A stretch of DNA of 64,000 nucleotides from Pseudovibrio exalbescens (GCF_028737195.1 NZ_JAQZAJ010000002.1:62001-126000); one strand, 5' to 3'. Shown: positions 16,402-26,208, counted from the first letter of the stretch. Numbers and translations: made by a program. The notes: a model not told the origin generated them from the sequence alone.

Positions 16402-16926
16402 ATGCAAAATTTCTTCGTTATTTCAGGCTGTTCCGGCGGTGGGAAGTCAACGATTCTCTCTGCTCTGGATCGCCAAGGGCACGCGACCATCTGCGAGCCG
16501 GGACGCAGAGTTGTGAAAGATCAAGTGCAAAACGGCGGCACTGCTCTGCCTTGGATCGATCTCGCGGCTTTTGCAAGAGAAGCCATGGCTTGCTGCTTAA
16601 GAGATTACTCGGCAGCTGCTCGACTGAGCGGTCCGGTGTTCTTTGACCGTTCTCTGATTGATGCGGTTACCGCGTTTGAACACGCCACTGGGTCAACGGA
16701 ATATCGCGCACACGCTCACATGTATCGCTATGCGCAGACAGTGTTTCTCGCCCCGCCCTGGCCTGAAATCTACAAACCCGACGCTGAGCGCAGGCATGGC
16801 TTGGAAGACGCAAAAGCTGAATTCGTCCGCCTCGAACATGCCTATCAAGCGTTCGGTTACAGCACGGTCCTTATACCCAAGGCCCCAGTTGCTGCGCGCG
16901 TGAATTTTATTCTCAGCCGTGTCTAG
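16402..16926 (+). CDS. AAA family ATPase (predicted small P-loop kinase-like protein)
   Basis: A 174-residue P-loop protein. Walker A is GCSGGGKST at residues 9-17, and a DRS-containing element (VFFDRSLIDAV) near residue 75 resembles the acceptor region of nucleotide-kinase-like ATPases. The C-terminus holds DAERRHGLEDAKAEFVRLEHAY, a conserved helical block of this family. ATG at 16402 puts the P-loop at the usual distance from the start; an upstream GTG at 16381 is possible. The substrate is unknown. Its last 14 bases overlap the end of a convergent monooxygenase gene. Confidence 0.78.
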   Translation: MQNFFVISGCSGGGKSTILSALDRQGHATICEPGRRVVKDQVQNGGTALPWIDLAAFAREAMACCLRDYSAAARLSGPVFFDRSLIDAVTAFEHATGSTEYRAHAHMYRYAQTVFLAPPWPEIYKPDAERRHGLEDAKAEFVRLEHAYQAFGYSTVLIPKAPVAARVNFILSRV

Positions 16927-18082
16927 CGGTGCGGGGCAAGGTTTCCATCTCGGTATGATCGCCTGACCCGATGCCCTCAACGGAAAGCCACGGCGGAAAC
17001 GGGGTGTCACTGGCAGAAATGACCGGCAAAAAGCGATCCTGAAACCGATGAGACCGCGCATAAAGAGGAATGAGCGTGCGCCGGACAAACTTCGCCCAAA
17101 AACGCTCCGAGGCCATGAGCCGCGTGGAAGGATCCACGCTTTCAATGACCTGATGAGCGACGGGCCGTCTGTCCTCCGTGTACTCATCCGTGCGCCCCGT
17201 GCTGATCTGCCAGGCAAGCCAAGCGGCATCTTCAATGCCCATGTTCATGCCGCGCCCACCAAAAGGCGAGTGGATATGCGCTGCATCGCCCACAAGGAAC
17301 ACGGAGCCGCTTTGATAACTGTCCACCAAACGATGGGAAATCTTGAAGGTGCTGTGCCAGTGAACCTCTGCAATGCGCAGCATTTCGGGGACATGTTCAA
17401 GAATATCCGCCTGATCCGACATGAGCCGAACCCGTTTACCTCCAAGCGGGAACAAAGCGAACAGCACGGGAGCGCGGTCAAAGACGCTGATGCCATCCAG
17501 CGGCAGATCCGTCTCCACTTCCACATCGGCAAGGCCCCACTCGTTTTCGTAGGCAGAGCCCTTGAAAGACTGCCCGATCATGTGGCGTGTCGGCGAATGT
17601 GCGCCATCTGCTCCAATAACCACATCCGGCGAGACATGCTGGTCCGAGCCATCCGGCAGCGTCAAGACGACTTGAGAGCGCCCACCGATCTGGTGCAATG
17701 ATTTCAGCGTGGTGCCGCGCTCAATAGTGCCGCCATAGTCCTGAAGAGTTTCAGCAAGGACCTCCTCCGTTTCTGTCTGCGGCAAGATAAGCATGAAGTC
17801 ATAGGGCGCAGGCAGCTGACCGAGGTCAATCTTGACCAGCTCTCCCTCTGGCCCGAACAGACGGGCAGTCCGGATCTTGTTTCCGCGCCGGACAAGAGCC
17901 TCTCGCGCCCCACAAGGACCAAGGATCTTCAACGTCCGCGGATTGATGGCAAGCGCTCTCGAATAAGGGCTCGGCTCTGGCAGTTGATCAATGATGCGCG
18001 GACGGTAGCCACGTCGATACAGTTCAATAGCGGCAGTCAATCCAGAGGGCCCCGCGCCCACGATTAAGATGTCATTTGGCAT
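16913..18082 (-). CDS. FAD-dependent aromatic-type monooxygenase (PheA/TfdB family)
   Basis: Class A flavoprotein monooxygenase of 389 residues. The FAD-binding GxGxxG is in ILIVGAGPSGLTAA near residue 6, the DG motif in VVIGADGAHSPTR near residue 155, and the GD motif in FLVGDAAHIHSPFGGRGMN near residue 270. It lacks the C-terminal thioredoxin-like domain of phenol hydroxylases. The substrate cannot be told: phenolic, ubiquinone precursor or xenobiotic hydroxylation are all possible. ATG at 18082 is chosen over the adjacent TTG. It stands alone, convergent with the AAA ATPase gene. Confidence 0.85.
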   Translation of the reverse strand: MPNDILIVGAGPSGLTAAIELYRRGYRPRIIDQLPEPSPYSRALAINPRTLKILGPCGAREALVRRGNKIRTARLFGPEGELVKIDLGQLPAPYDFMLILPQTETEEVLAETLQDYGGTIERGTTLKSLHQIGGRSQVVLTLPDGSDQHVSPDVVIGADGAHSPTRHMIGQSFKGSAYENEWGLADVEVETDLPLDGISVFDRAPVLFALFPLGGKRVRLMSDQADILEHVPEMLRIAEVHWHSTFKISHRLVDSYQSGSVFLVGDAAHIHSPFGGRGMNMGIEDAAWLAWQISTGRTDEYTEDRRPVAHQVIESVDPSTRLMASERFWAKFVRRTLIPLYARSHRFQDRFLPVISASDTPFPPWLSVEGIGSGDHTEMETLPRTARHG

Positions 18083-18303
18083 CAATCCAACCTTTTCATG
18101 CCCATAGTCCCCGAAAGACTATTCGACGAGCCGTGAAAGTTTGGTATGCACTTTGAAACCATGCCTCCTTTAAATCAACTGGATAAGAAGTAAGGGGCTT
18201 CTCAATTACGGGCACCTGAGCCCTTGTTGGGTCCGGCTTGATGACCAGACAGGCACGGTAGACTGTCGAAAGACACTGATCTTGAAAGCTAAGAAGAGAG
18301 ACA

Positions 18304-18717
18304 ATGACGACTTCGCAAAACTGTCCCTGCCATTCAGGTGAAGCCTATGCAAAATGCTGCCAGCCTTTCATTGAAGGGACAGCGGAACCGGAGAAAGCCA
18401 TAGACTTGATGCGCGCCCGGTACACGGCCTACACGCAGAAGAACGTGAAGTTCATTCGCGATACCCTGTGGCCACCGCTTCAAAAAACCATGAACGAGAT
18501 GGAAGTGCGAGAATGGGCCAATGAGACCCACTGGCTTACCCTCGACGTTCTGGATGCAGCCAAGGGCAGCCCGCAGGACAAGGAAGGCCTGGTGCTGTTC
18601 AAGGCCAAGTTCCTTGCCCGTGGCCAGATGTACGAACACAAGGAACTCAGCCTGTTCCGCAAGAAGAAGGACCGCTGGTTCTACGTTGAGCCACTTCCAC
18701 TGCCAAACGGCGTTTAA
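18304..18717 (+). CDS. ychJ: YchJ/SEC-C motif family protein (UPF0225)
   Basis: A 137-residue cytosolic protein. The N-terminal SEC-C zinc motif is CPCHSGEAYAKCC (residues 7-19), followed by a YchJ domain of NTF2-like fold containing LMRARYTAYTQKNVKFIRDT and ending with DRWFYVEPLP. Function is unknown; the SEC-C motif suggests ribosome or SecB-like contacts. ATG at 18304 is preceded by AAGAGAGA. Its stop lies 5 bases from the stop of the convergent dnaE2 gene, with no terminator between them. Confidence 0.9.
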   Translation: MTTSQNCPCHSGEAYAKCCQPFIEGTAEPEKAIDLMRARYTAYTQKNVKFIRDTLWPPLQKTMNEMEVREWANETHWLTLDVLDAAKGSPQDKEGLVLFKAKFLARGQMYEHKELSLFRKKKDRWFYVEPLPLPNGV

Positions 18718-18722
18718 GATGC

Positions 18723-21700
18723 CTAATGGAAGTTGCGCCCCTTCGGCATGACCCGTTGAGCCGTGCGGGAGAGGTTTTCGTAATCCTGCGCAACTTCCGG
18801 CACTTCCTGAATGAGCTGCGCCAATCCACGCTTTGGGCGGATCTTTGGCGCAAGCTCCTGCACCGGTCGCTTGACCTCATCTGCATGGGCAAGCGCCGCA
18901 TCCTCCAGCCCTTGGGCGGACAGATGGGACAGCAGACCACTGGCATCTTCAAGTTTTTCCGCAACCACGTGAATGACCCCCTCTGCGTTTTGCAGATGGC
19001 CAGAGACCTTCACAAAACGGGCACCCAGCACGATGGGTCGGTATTTTTCAAAGCATTTTGGCCAGATGATCACATTGGCCACGGCGGTTTCATCCTCAAG
19101 GGTCATGAATATCACACCCTTGGCTGACCCGGGCCGCTGACGCACAAGCACCAGACCCGAAACGGTAACCCGCCGCCCTGATGGCAGGTTCACAAGATCC
19201 GCCGCCCGCGTGACACGCATGCGCTGCAAAGCGGGACGCACAAACGAAACGGGATGCGCCTTCAAAGACAACGACAGGCTCTGATAATCCAGCACCACGT
19301 GCTCTCCAAGGTGCATGGGCGGCAGATTCACGTCCGGCTCTGGACGCAGATTATCTAGATCGGCCCGGTCAAACAGCGGCAACCGCTCTGCGGCCCCGCC
19401 CTGCTCAAGCCCTTGAGCCGCCCACAAGGCCGTGCGCCGGTCCAACCCCAAGGAGCGAAAGGCATCCGCTTCCGCAAGTCGCGCAATCACCGCGCGCGGC
19501 AGTCCGGTACGCAGCCACAGATCACGCACCGAATCATACCCTCTGCCACGCCGGGCAACGAGCCGCGCCATATCTTCCTGACGAACACCCTTGATCATGC
19601 GAAACCCCAACCGTACCGCCCGGTCTGAGTATACAGTCTCAGCCATCTCCCGATGACGATAATGCAGCTTGTTGCGGGCCGGACTGCCCGGTTCCAGAAT
19701 GGTTTCCCACTCGGACATGTTCACGTCTACCTCGCGCACCTCAACGCCATGCTCTCTGGCATCGCGCACCAACTGCGCTGGTGCATAAAAGCCCATGGGC
19801 TGGGAGTTGAGAAGCGCCGCACAAAACACATCCGGATAGCGCGCCTTGATCCAGGCAGACGCGTAAACCAGCAGCGCAAAGCTGGCCGCATGGCTCTCTG
19901 GAAAACCATATTCCCCGAAACCTTCAATCTGCTTGAAGCAACGTTCAGCAAAGTCCGCTTCATAGCCGCGGGCCACCATGCCCTCCACCATCTTGCGCTG
20001 GAAGGTGCCAATGGTCCCAACCCGGCGGAACGTGGCCATGGCGCGGCGCAAGCGGTCCGCCTCCGCGGGCTCAAATCCAGCTGCCACAATGGCAATCTTC
20101 ATGGCCTGCTCCTGAAACAGAGGCACGCCCAATGTTTTGCCCAGCACCTCGCGCAACTCTTCCTTGGGGAAATTCACTTGCTCAAGCCCCTGACGCCGAC
20201 GCAGGTAAGGGTGTACCATGTCGCCCTGAATGGGACCCGGGCGCACAATGGCGACCTCAATCACCAAATCGTAGAAGGTGCGCGGTTTCATGCGCGGCAG
20301 CATGCTCATCTGTGCCCGGCTCTCGATCTGAAACACGCCAAGAGTGTCGGCCCGCGATATCATGTCATAGACTTGGCTCTCCTCCGCCGGAATGCTGGCG
20401 ATCGAATGGGTGACGCCATAATCTTCCTTGAGCATGACCAACGCTCGGCGAATGGCCGACAACATGCCCAGTGCCAGAATGTCGATCTTCAAAATGCCAA
20501 GAGCGTCCAGATCATCCTTGTCCCATTCGATTACCGTGCGATCTGCCATGGCAGCATTTTGAATAGGCACCATATCATCAAGCCGCCCCCGCGTGATGAC
20601 AAAGCCTCCCACATGCTGCGACAGATGGCGGGGAAAGCCGATGAGCTCGTGGGCTAGCTTCAAGACCTGTGTCATAACGACTTGCTCCGGATCCAGTCCG
20701 GCATCTCGGATCTGCCCCGGCGTGCCACCTCGGTCGGATCGTCCCCAGATGGTGCCGCTGAGGGCGTTCATCGCGTCCTCTGAAAAGCCAAAAACCTTGG
20801 CCACCTCCCGCAAGGCAGAGCGGGAGCGATAGCAAATCACCGTGGCGGCGAGCCCGGCCTGTTCCCGCCCGTACTTCTCATAGATGTACTGGATCACCTC
20901 TTCGCGACGCTCGTGTTCAAAGTCCACGTCAATGTCCGGCGGCTCCTTGCGCTCAGGCGAAATGAACCGCTCAAACAACAAATCTGCCCGATCAGGGTCC
21001 ACCTCCGTGATGCCAAGGCAAAAGCAGATCGACGAATTTGCCGCCGAACCGCGCCCTTGACACAGGATGCCTCGGGACCGGGCAAAACGCACGATGTCAT
21101 AGACCGTCAGGAAGTACGGTGCGTATTGCAACGCCTCCACCAGCTCCAGCTCGCGCGCCACCGTAGCCCGCACCTTGTCCGGCACCCCGCCCGGATAGCG
21201 CCGCTGCATGCCCTCCTCGGCAAGGCGTGACAGCTCCTCCTGTGGCGGCAAGCCTGACGCGAAGGTTTCATCCGGATAGGTGTAGGCCAGCTCATCCAGC
21301 GAGAAGGTGATTTCATCTGCCACGCGCAGGCTTTCAGACACGGCGCTCGGGCAATCCTGAAACAAGTCCAGCATGGGGCCATAGGGTTTCAGGTGACGCT
21401 CTGCATTGGCTTCCAGCAGGCGGCCTGCGGTCTCCAGCGTCTTGTGAAGGCGAATGCAAGAAATGACATCCTGAAGGGGGCGGCGCTCCGGCCTGTGATA
21501 GAGAACATCATTGGTGGCTAGCAGCGCCACTTCCTGCTGGGCACCAATTTCCTGAAGACGCCCCAACCAACGTCTATCGCTACCATAATAAAGGAACCGG
21601 GCCGCAAGCCGGACCCGAGCTCCAAACGCGTCCGTCAAACGCCCCAGCACCCGGCAAAGCGCAGCTTCATCTGCCTGGCGTGGCAGCGCCAGCGGCACCG

Positions 21701-22088
21701 GCGCCATGATAAGCCCCTCACCCCACCCCATCAGGTCTTCAAGGTGCAGATGACACTCACCCTTCGGCGCACGGCGATTGCCGATGGTGAGAAGGCGAGA
21801 CAGCCGCTGATAAGCCTCAATATCCGTAGGCCAGACAAGAATGTCCGGCGTGCCATCCAAAAAAACAAGTCGGCATCCCACCAGCGTGCGAATGCCCGCT
21901 TCCTTTGCGGCGGTATGCACGCGCACCACGCCAGCCAAAGTGTTGCGATCCGTCACACCGAGCGCCGGCATGCCAAGTTCGCCAGCGGTAAACGCCAGTT
22001 CCTCCGGGTGTGAAGCCCCATGCAGAAAAGAAAAGTTTGTGGCACAGCCCAACTCGACAAAGGACTGGCGCAAGAGATGTCCACTCAT
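18723..22088 (-). CDS. dnaE2: Error-prone DNA polymerase III alpha subunit DnaE2
   Basis: C-family polymerase (1121 residues) for SOS-induced lesion bypass. The N-terminal PHP domain comes first (FVELGCATNFSFLHGASHPEE, residues 10-30). The polymerase palm holds the catalytic acidic motif PDIDVDFEHERREEVI near residue 400 and GRGSAANSSICFCLG slightly earlier. A C-terminal OB-fold follows (VSGLVLVRQRPGSAKGVIFMTLEDE). The segment order and length distinguish it from replicative DnaE1 (about 1160 residues with a longer tail). It is the third gene of the imuA-imuB-dnaE2 operon, 15 bases after imuB. Confidence 0.97.
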   Translation of the reverse strand: MSGHLLRQSFVELGCATNFSFLHGASHPEELAFTAGELGMPALGVTDRNTLAGVVRVHTAAKEAGIRTLVGCRLVFLDGTPDILVWPTDIEAYQRLSRLLTIGNRRAPKGECHLHLEDLMGWGEGLIMAPVPLALPRQADEAALCRVLGRLTDAFGARVRLAARFLYYGSDRRWLGRLQEIGAQQEVALLATNDVLYHRPERRPLQDVISCIRLHKTLETAGRLLEANAERHLKPYGPMLDLFQDCPSAVSESLRVADEITFSLDELAYTYPDETFASGLPPQEELSRLAEEGMQRRYPGGVPDKVRATVARELELVEALQYAPYFLTVYDIVRFARSRGILCQGRGSAANSSICFCLGITEVDPDRADLLFERFISPERKEPPDIDVDFEHERREEVIQYIYEKYGREQAGLAATVICYRSRSALREVAKVFGFSEDAMNALSGTIWGRSDRGGTPGQIRDAGLDPEQVVMTQVLKLAHELIGFPRHLSQHVGGFVITRGRLDDMVPIQNAAMADRTVIEWDKDDLDALGILKIDILALGMLSAIRRALVMLKEDYGVTHSIASIPAEESQVYDMISRADTLGVFQIESRAQMSMLPRMKPRTFYDLVIEVAIVRPGPIQGDMVHPYLRRRQGLEQVNFPKEELREVLGKTLGVPLFQEQAMKIAIVAAGFEPAEADRLRRAMATFRRVGTIGTFQRKMVEGMVARGYEADFAERCFKQIEGFGEYGFPESHAASFALLVYASAWIKARYPDVFCAALLNSQPMGFYAPAQLVRDAREHGVEVREVDVNMSEWETILEPGSPARNKLHYRHREMAETVYSDRAVRLGFRMIKGVRQEDMARLVARRGRGYDSVRDLWLRTGLPRAVIARLAEADAFRSLGLDRRTALWAAQGLEQGGAAERLPLFDRADLDNLRPEPDVNLPPMHLGEHVVLDYQSLSLSLKAHPVSFVRPALQRMRVTRAADLVNLPSGRRVTVSGLVLVRQRPGSAKGVIFMTLEDETAVANVIIWPKCFEKYRPIVLGARFVKVSGHLQNAEGVIHVVAEKLEDASGLLSHLSAQGLEDAALAHADEVKRPVQELAPKIRPKRGLAQLIQEVPEVAQDYENLSRTAQRVMPKGRNFH

Positions 22089-22103
22089 CCGCGCCTCCCC
22101 AAC

Positions 22104-23720
22104 CTAGCTGAACAAGCCCTGCAGGAACCAGCGCGGGTTCGGCACCTCCCGCTCAAACAGGCCCTCGCGATACAGCCAGAAACGCCGCCCTTCGCTGTCT
22201 TCCACACGGAAATAGTCCCGCGTGGGCTGGGGCCCCTGCCACCACGGCGGCGCAATGCGCTCTGGCCCCTCCGATCGGGCAACCTCGTAGAGCGCTTTGC
22301 GCCAGCGAAACCGCAAGGGCGGGCCTTCCGGCACCATGGCCACGGCCTCCACCGGCTCCGGGCGGGCCAGCAACCGCAACGGCCGCTCGAGGGATGTGTT
22401 GTCCCATAAGAGATGCTCATCCGGCCAAAAGATCGCGTCTTCTCGCACGGTAGCAGCTGGAACCAGCGCTGCACGTTTTTCCGGCATGTGGCTGTCGCCG
22501 GGCAGAAACCGCGCCACCCGCGCAATGCCGAGCCGGGCGCCAAGACGATCTACCAGCTGCGCCAAATCCTCATCTTCGTCTCGCGCTCCGCTCAGGTCCA
22601 ACTGGCCGGGGGTGCAGGACTGGGCCTCAAGCACACTCAGACGCACAAGGTCATAGCCAAACCCGGCATCCAGCTCATCGCCGACAGACTTCAGCTTCTC
22701 CCTGAAAAGACGCAGAATGAAGGAAGGCTCGCGGATGGGCCCACTGGTGCCCACCATCAAGCGGTTAACGACACCATCAACGCGAAACAGCGCCACTTCA
22801 AACGCGCGGCCACCTTGCCCCCGCTCTTCCAGTTGAGCCTTGATGTGGTCGCCAAGTGCCAAGATGATGGCCTCCATATCCTCCTGCCGGGAGATCGGCT
22901 CAAAGAACCGACGCTCCGCAACCAGCGCCGGGATGTGCAGCCGCGGAGAGATCGGCTCCCCCTCAAGGCCCAGAGCCTGATCGAGTCGGCGCACCAATTC
23001 CCCGCCAAAGCGGCTGGCAAGAGGAGCACGAGGCCGGTCCAGCACATCTACAATGCGTTTCAGGCCGACCTTGTTGAGCGCGGCAACACAGTTTTCTTCA
23101 AGGCGCAGCAGGGACAGCGGCAGAGGCTCCAGAACTTCGCGCTGGCCACCCGGCGCAATGACCCCGCCCTTGGCGCGGGCACACGCCCAAGCGGCCCCAA
23201 CCGTGTCCGCCACGCTGGCGCGAACGGTAAAGCCTTGCGCAGAAAGGCGCGTCACACAATCTTCCAGAAGCGCTTCTTCACCCTCAAACAGATGGGCGCA
23301 GCCTGTAATGTCCAGCAGAAGACCATCATCTCCGCTCAGTGCCACAAGGGGGGTATAGCGATCGCACCAATCTGCCAGAGCAGCAAGCAGCGCTTCATCT
23401 GCTTCGGGAATTTCTTCTTCTGTGCGCAAGTGAGGGACACGGGCACAGGCATCGCTCAGCCCCTCGCCCAACGCTATGCCCGCCTTGCGCGCAGGCGCAT
23501 TAATGCAGATCAGACGGTGCGCATTGCGGCGCTTGCCATAAACGGCAAGGGGTTCAACCGCGTCGCCGGAGCGCCACGACCTGCCCCGATCCCTGCGGCA
23601 GATGCGGTCTGTGGCCAGCTCGGGGAACCATAGACACAGGATGCGTTGCTTCAGGCGCCGGGGTCCCAAGGGAAGTCCCGCATTCAGGGCGGGAGATGCG
23701 TTTAAACCGTTGCTCTGCAT
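22104..23720 (-). CDS. imuB: ImuB, catalytically inactive Y-family polymerase-like protein
   Basis: Adaptor of the ImuA-ImuB-DnaE2 mutasome that links the error-prone polymerase to the beta clamp. About residues 25-350 show the Y-family fold (ILCLWFPELATDR, VALSGDDGLLLDITGCAHLFEGE, GFTVRASVADTVGAAWACA). The acidic metal ligands of active Y polymerases are not evident at the start, as is usual for ImuB. The ATG at 23720 is selected because a GGAG lies 7 bases upstream; an earlier ATG at 23780 would lengthen the overlap with imuA. With this start the overlap is still 167 bases, unusually long. Confidence 0.92.
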   Translation of the reverse strand: MQSNGLNASPALNAGLPLGPRRLKQRILCLWFPELATDRICRRDRGRSWRSGDAVEPLAVYGKRRNAHRLICINAPARKAGIALGEGLSDACARVPHLRTEEEIPEADEALLAALADWCDRYTPLVALSGDDGLLLDITGCAHLFEGEEALLEDCVTRLSAQGFTVRASVADTVGAAWACARAKGGVIAPGGQREVLEPLPLSLLRLEENCVAALNKVGLKRIVDVLDRPRAPLASRFGGELVRRLDQALGLEGEPISPRLHIPALVAERRFFEPISRQEDMEAIILALGDHIKAQLEERGQGGRAFEVALFRVDGVVNRLMVGTSGPIREPSFILRLFREKLKSVGDELDAGFGYDLVRLSVLEAQSCTPGQLDLSGARDEDEDLAQLVDRLGARLGIARVARFLPGDSHMPEKRAALVPAATVREDAIFWPDEHLLWDNTSLERPLRLLARPEPVEAVAMVPEGPPLRFRWRKALYEVARSEGPERIAPPWWQGPQPTRDYFRVEDSEGRRFWLYREGLFEREVPNPRWFLQGLFS

Positions 23721-24555
23721 GGTTCCACTCCAGTTCACAGGAACCGGGCCGCCCGTCCCGGTTCTTTTCCAGTTCCACATGCCAACACGGTGCCGCCATC
23801 AAGGCACGTGCAGGAACAAACGCTCCCTTGTTTCGCAGACCCACCGCTTCAGACCGCAGAGGCGTCACCCGCCAGCGGGTCATGGCTGCACTGACCGCAG
23901 CCTGACCGCTGTGCCGCATCAAAAACACAGGCACCCCGGACCGCTCTGAACGCAACGCCAACCGGCGCGTTGCCGTAAGGTCCAACGATTTGAAATCCCC
24001 TTGCATCTCGCCCACAACCACGCTCAGAGCACGGCATTGGCTGCCCTCCTCCAGCGCCCACAAAACCTCTTCAACCCGATGGGGGGCAACAATCAAAAGC
24101 CGCGCCGGATCAAGACCAAACTGCAAAAAGCCCTGCGCACTGGGCAGGCCTGCCTCGCGCTGCACCATCTCATCCAGCACCCACAGAACCATGCCGTCGC
24201 GCTGCTTCAGACACAGGGTCGCCAAAGCGGCTACAAAGCCGGTCAGCGCTCCGCTCTGGCGCACTTCAGTTGATGTGAATTCATGTAAGGTACCCAGCTT
24301 GAAACCATGCTGTGCGGAGAGCTGGTCCAGCTCTTCAACGCCCAGACACAAACGGTGCCGGCTCTGACCTGCAGGCGCTACACACACACCCGCGGCCCCT
24401 TCAACCTCAGAACCGGAAGGGGTATGAGTTGGCTCCTGCATAATCGAGGCGGCGGGTGCAGGAGCCAAACTCATCTGCGATTCCTGAGGGAGGCGTCCTT
24501 CCAGAACCGCGAGGCGGCGGCGCAAGACTTCAATTTCTGCCGTTCGAGAGCTCAT
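23554..24555 (-). CDS. imuA: ImuA, RecA/SulA-like SOS mutagenesis protein
   Basis: First gene of the SOS mutagenesis operon. The 333-residue product has the ImuA pattern: LEGRLP in an N-terminal coiled region, LGVEELDQLSAQHGFKLGTLHEF near residue 75, then RecA-like strands (MVLWVLDEMV, LLIVAPHRVEEVLWALEEG, SVVVGEMQGDF) and RLALRSERSGVPVFLMRH. The last 50 residues are Pro/Gly-rich and overlap imuB; they may be unconserved. An ATG at 24555 lies 24 bases downstream of a perfect LexA box. ImuA is thought to modulate RecA and to bring ImuB and DnaE2 together. Confidence 0.92.
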   Translation of the reverse strand: MSSRTAEIEVLRRRLAVLEGRLPQESQMSLAPAPAASIMQEPTHTPSGSEVEGAAGVCVAPAGQSRHRLCLGVEELDQLSAQHGFKLGTLHEFTSTEVRQSGALTGFVAALATLCLKQRDGMVLWVLDEMVQREAGLPSAQGFLQFGLDPARLLIVAPHRVEEVLWALEEGSQCRALSVVVGEMQGDFKSLDLTATRRLALRSERSGVPVFLMRHSGQAAVSAAMTRWRVTPLRSEAVGLRNKGAFVPARALMAAPCWHVELEKNRDGRPGSCELEWNHAEQRFKRISRPECGTSLGTPAPEATHPVSMVPRAGHRPHLPQGSGQVVALRRRG

Positions 24556-24579
24556 CGAATCTCGCCGTATTCGCTATTT

Positions 24580-24594
24580 GTTCTTGTAATGTTC
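24580..24594 (-). promoter_or_regulatory. LexA (SOS) box upstream of imuA
   Basis: GTTC-N7-GTTC on the plus strand (24580-24583 and 24591-24594), the direct-repeat LexA operator of alphaproteobacteria, read as GAAC-N7-GAAC from the operon side. Its position just before the imuA start predicts damage-inducible control of all three genes. Confidence 0.9.
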
Positions 24595-24798
24595 TTATAT
24601 TGATTCCGCGAGAACACTCGAGAGTCAAGCGCTCATTTACCCCCAGTTTTTATGGGCAACCAAAATTCAGCGCCGCAACGCAAAAACACGAAGCAAAAGA
24701 GCAGCATGCCCGGCGCGCAGATCGAGCGCTTCATTGATTAAAATATTAATCTTTGCACCCCAACATCTTTTGACCCGCCAAATCCCAGGGAGCTCTTC

Positions 24799-26208
24799 TT
24801 GCGAATCCTTCTCGCCCCACTGGCTGAAAAGATGCTGCCAAACCGCCTGCATGCCTTGCTGCCCTATGCCGCCAAGGTTGACAGCGCGATATGGGGCACA
24901 GATGACCAAGCGGCGGCAAACCGGGGCGCGTTGATTGTCTTTTTCATTCGTGTGGCAAGCGCGGCCTTGGCCTATGCACTGCAGGTGTTCTTGGCACGTT
25001 TCCTCGGCGGCACCGAATACGGTATTTTCGTCACCGTATGGACCTTGCTGATCATTTTCAGCTTGTTCTCCTGCTTCGGGTTCTCAAACTCCGTGCTGCG
25101 TTTCATCCCGGAGTATGAGGCCAGCCAAGACCACGGCCGACTGAACGGACTGCTCTACACCGCCAAAACAGTCGGCTTTGCAAGCGCAACCCTGATCGCA
25201 GGGCTTGGCGCGCTGCTGACCTGGGCACTCTCAGACGTGCTGGACAATCACTTCGTGCTGCCATTGCTTCTGATGGCGATTTGTCTGCCCATCACGGTTT
25301 ATTCCCGCGTATTGGAGGGCATTGCCCGCGCCTATGATTGGCAACTGGTGGCCATGATGCCGATTTTCATCTGGCGCCCCCTGCTGATCATCCTCGCCAT
25401 GGTCTCAGCCTGGTTTTTGGGCTTTGCAGCAACAGCCACCACTGCCTGCCTGAGTGTTATCTTCTCCGCTTGGGCTGTCGCAGCGCTGCAAACGCTCATG
25501 ATGCACAAACGACTGAAAAGCAAGGTGACCAAGGCACCAAAGGTGTTCGAGTTCAAATACTGGCTGCTGATTTCCGGTCCGATGTTGCTCGTGGATGGGT
25601 TCTTTCAGCTCATCACCAGCGCCGATGTGTTGATGGTGGGCTACTGGCTTGATCCGCATCAGGTGGGCATCTATTTCGCGGCATCGCGCACGCTGGCACT
25701 TCTGCACTTCGTTTTCTACGCCGTACGCTCGGTAAGCGCCGCCCGGCTCTCACGGCTTTATCACAGCGGCAATACCCATGGGCTGCATGCCTACACCCGC
25801 ACCGCAGCGCAGATGACATTCTATCCCACGCTGCTTTTGGGCATTCTTTTGGTGCCCGTTGCGCCCCTTCTGCTCAGCCTGTTCGGCTCAGACTTCACAG
25901 AGGGCCTGCCAGCGCTCTACATCCTGATCCTCGGCGTCCTTGCGCGCGCCTCCCTTGGACCGGCAGATGCGCTGCTCATCATGTCAGGCAACCAAATGCG
26001 ATGCGCATGGATCTATGCCTTTGTATTTGCCGTGAACGTTGCTTTGAATGTCCTCCTCATTCCTCAGTTGGGTTTGATGGGCGCAGCGCTCTCGACAACC
26101 CTTGCTATTTTTACAGAAGCTGCCCTCGTCTACAGCGTAACGCTCAAGCGCCTCGGCGTGCGCCCGTTCTTTCTCGCCCAATCTGCCAGCCCGGCTGCGA
26201 TTTCATGA
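24799..26208 (+). CDS. Polysaccharide flippase (MATE/MVF superfamily, Wzx-like)
   Basis: A 469-residue polytopic membrane protein with about 12-14 hydrophobic segments. The typical opening is GALIVFFIRVASAALAYALQ...FLGGTEYGIFVTVWTLL (residues 45-85), and a second half repeats the pattern (YWLLISGPMLLVDGFF; GIYFAASRTLALLHFV). Such proteins flip lipid-linked saccharides across the inner membrane. The start is a TTG at 24799 with AGGGAG 6 bases before it; an ATG at 24832 is the fallback. Its TGA overlaps the ATG of the next gene (ATGA), so the two are translationally coupled, pointing to a joint surface-polysaccharide function. Confidence 0.85.
   Translation: MRILLAPLAEKMLPNRLHALLPYAAKVDSAIWGTDDQAAANRGALIVFFIRVASAALAYALQVFLARFLGGTEYGIFVTVWTLLIIFSLFSCFGFSNSVLRFIPEYEASQDHGRLNGLLYTAKTVGFASATLIAGLGALLTWALSDVLDNHFVLPLLLMAICLPITVYSRVLEGIARAYDWQLVAMMPIFIWRPLLIILAMVSAWFLGFAATATTACLSVIFSAWAVAALQTLMMHKRLKSKVTKAPKVFEFKYWLLISGPMLLVDGFFQLITSADVLMVGYWLDPHQVGIYFAASRTLALLHFVFYAVRSVSAARLSRLYHSGNTHGLHAYTRTAAQMTFYPTLLLGILLVPVAPLLLSLFGSDFTEGLPALYILILGVLARASLGPADALLIMSGNQMRCAWIYAFVFAVNVALNVLLIPQLGLMGAALSTTLAIFTEAALVYSVTLKRLGVRPFFLAQSASPAAIS

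Noticed and set aside
19653-20657. Long plus-strand open frame (334 codons) opposite dnaE2
   Set aside because: Antisense shadow of a GC-rich coding gene; no motif, and dnaE2 is unambiguous.
22413-23633. 406-codon plus-strand open frame opposite imuB
   Set aside because: Antisense to imuB, which has clear family motifs; the protein shows no domain and odd composition.
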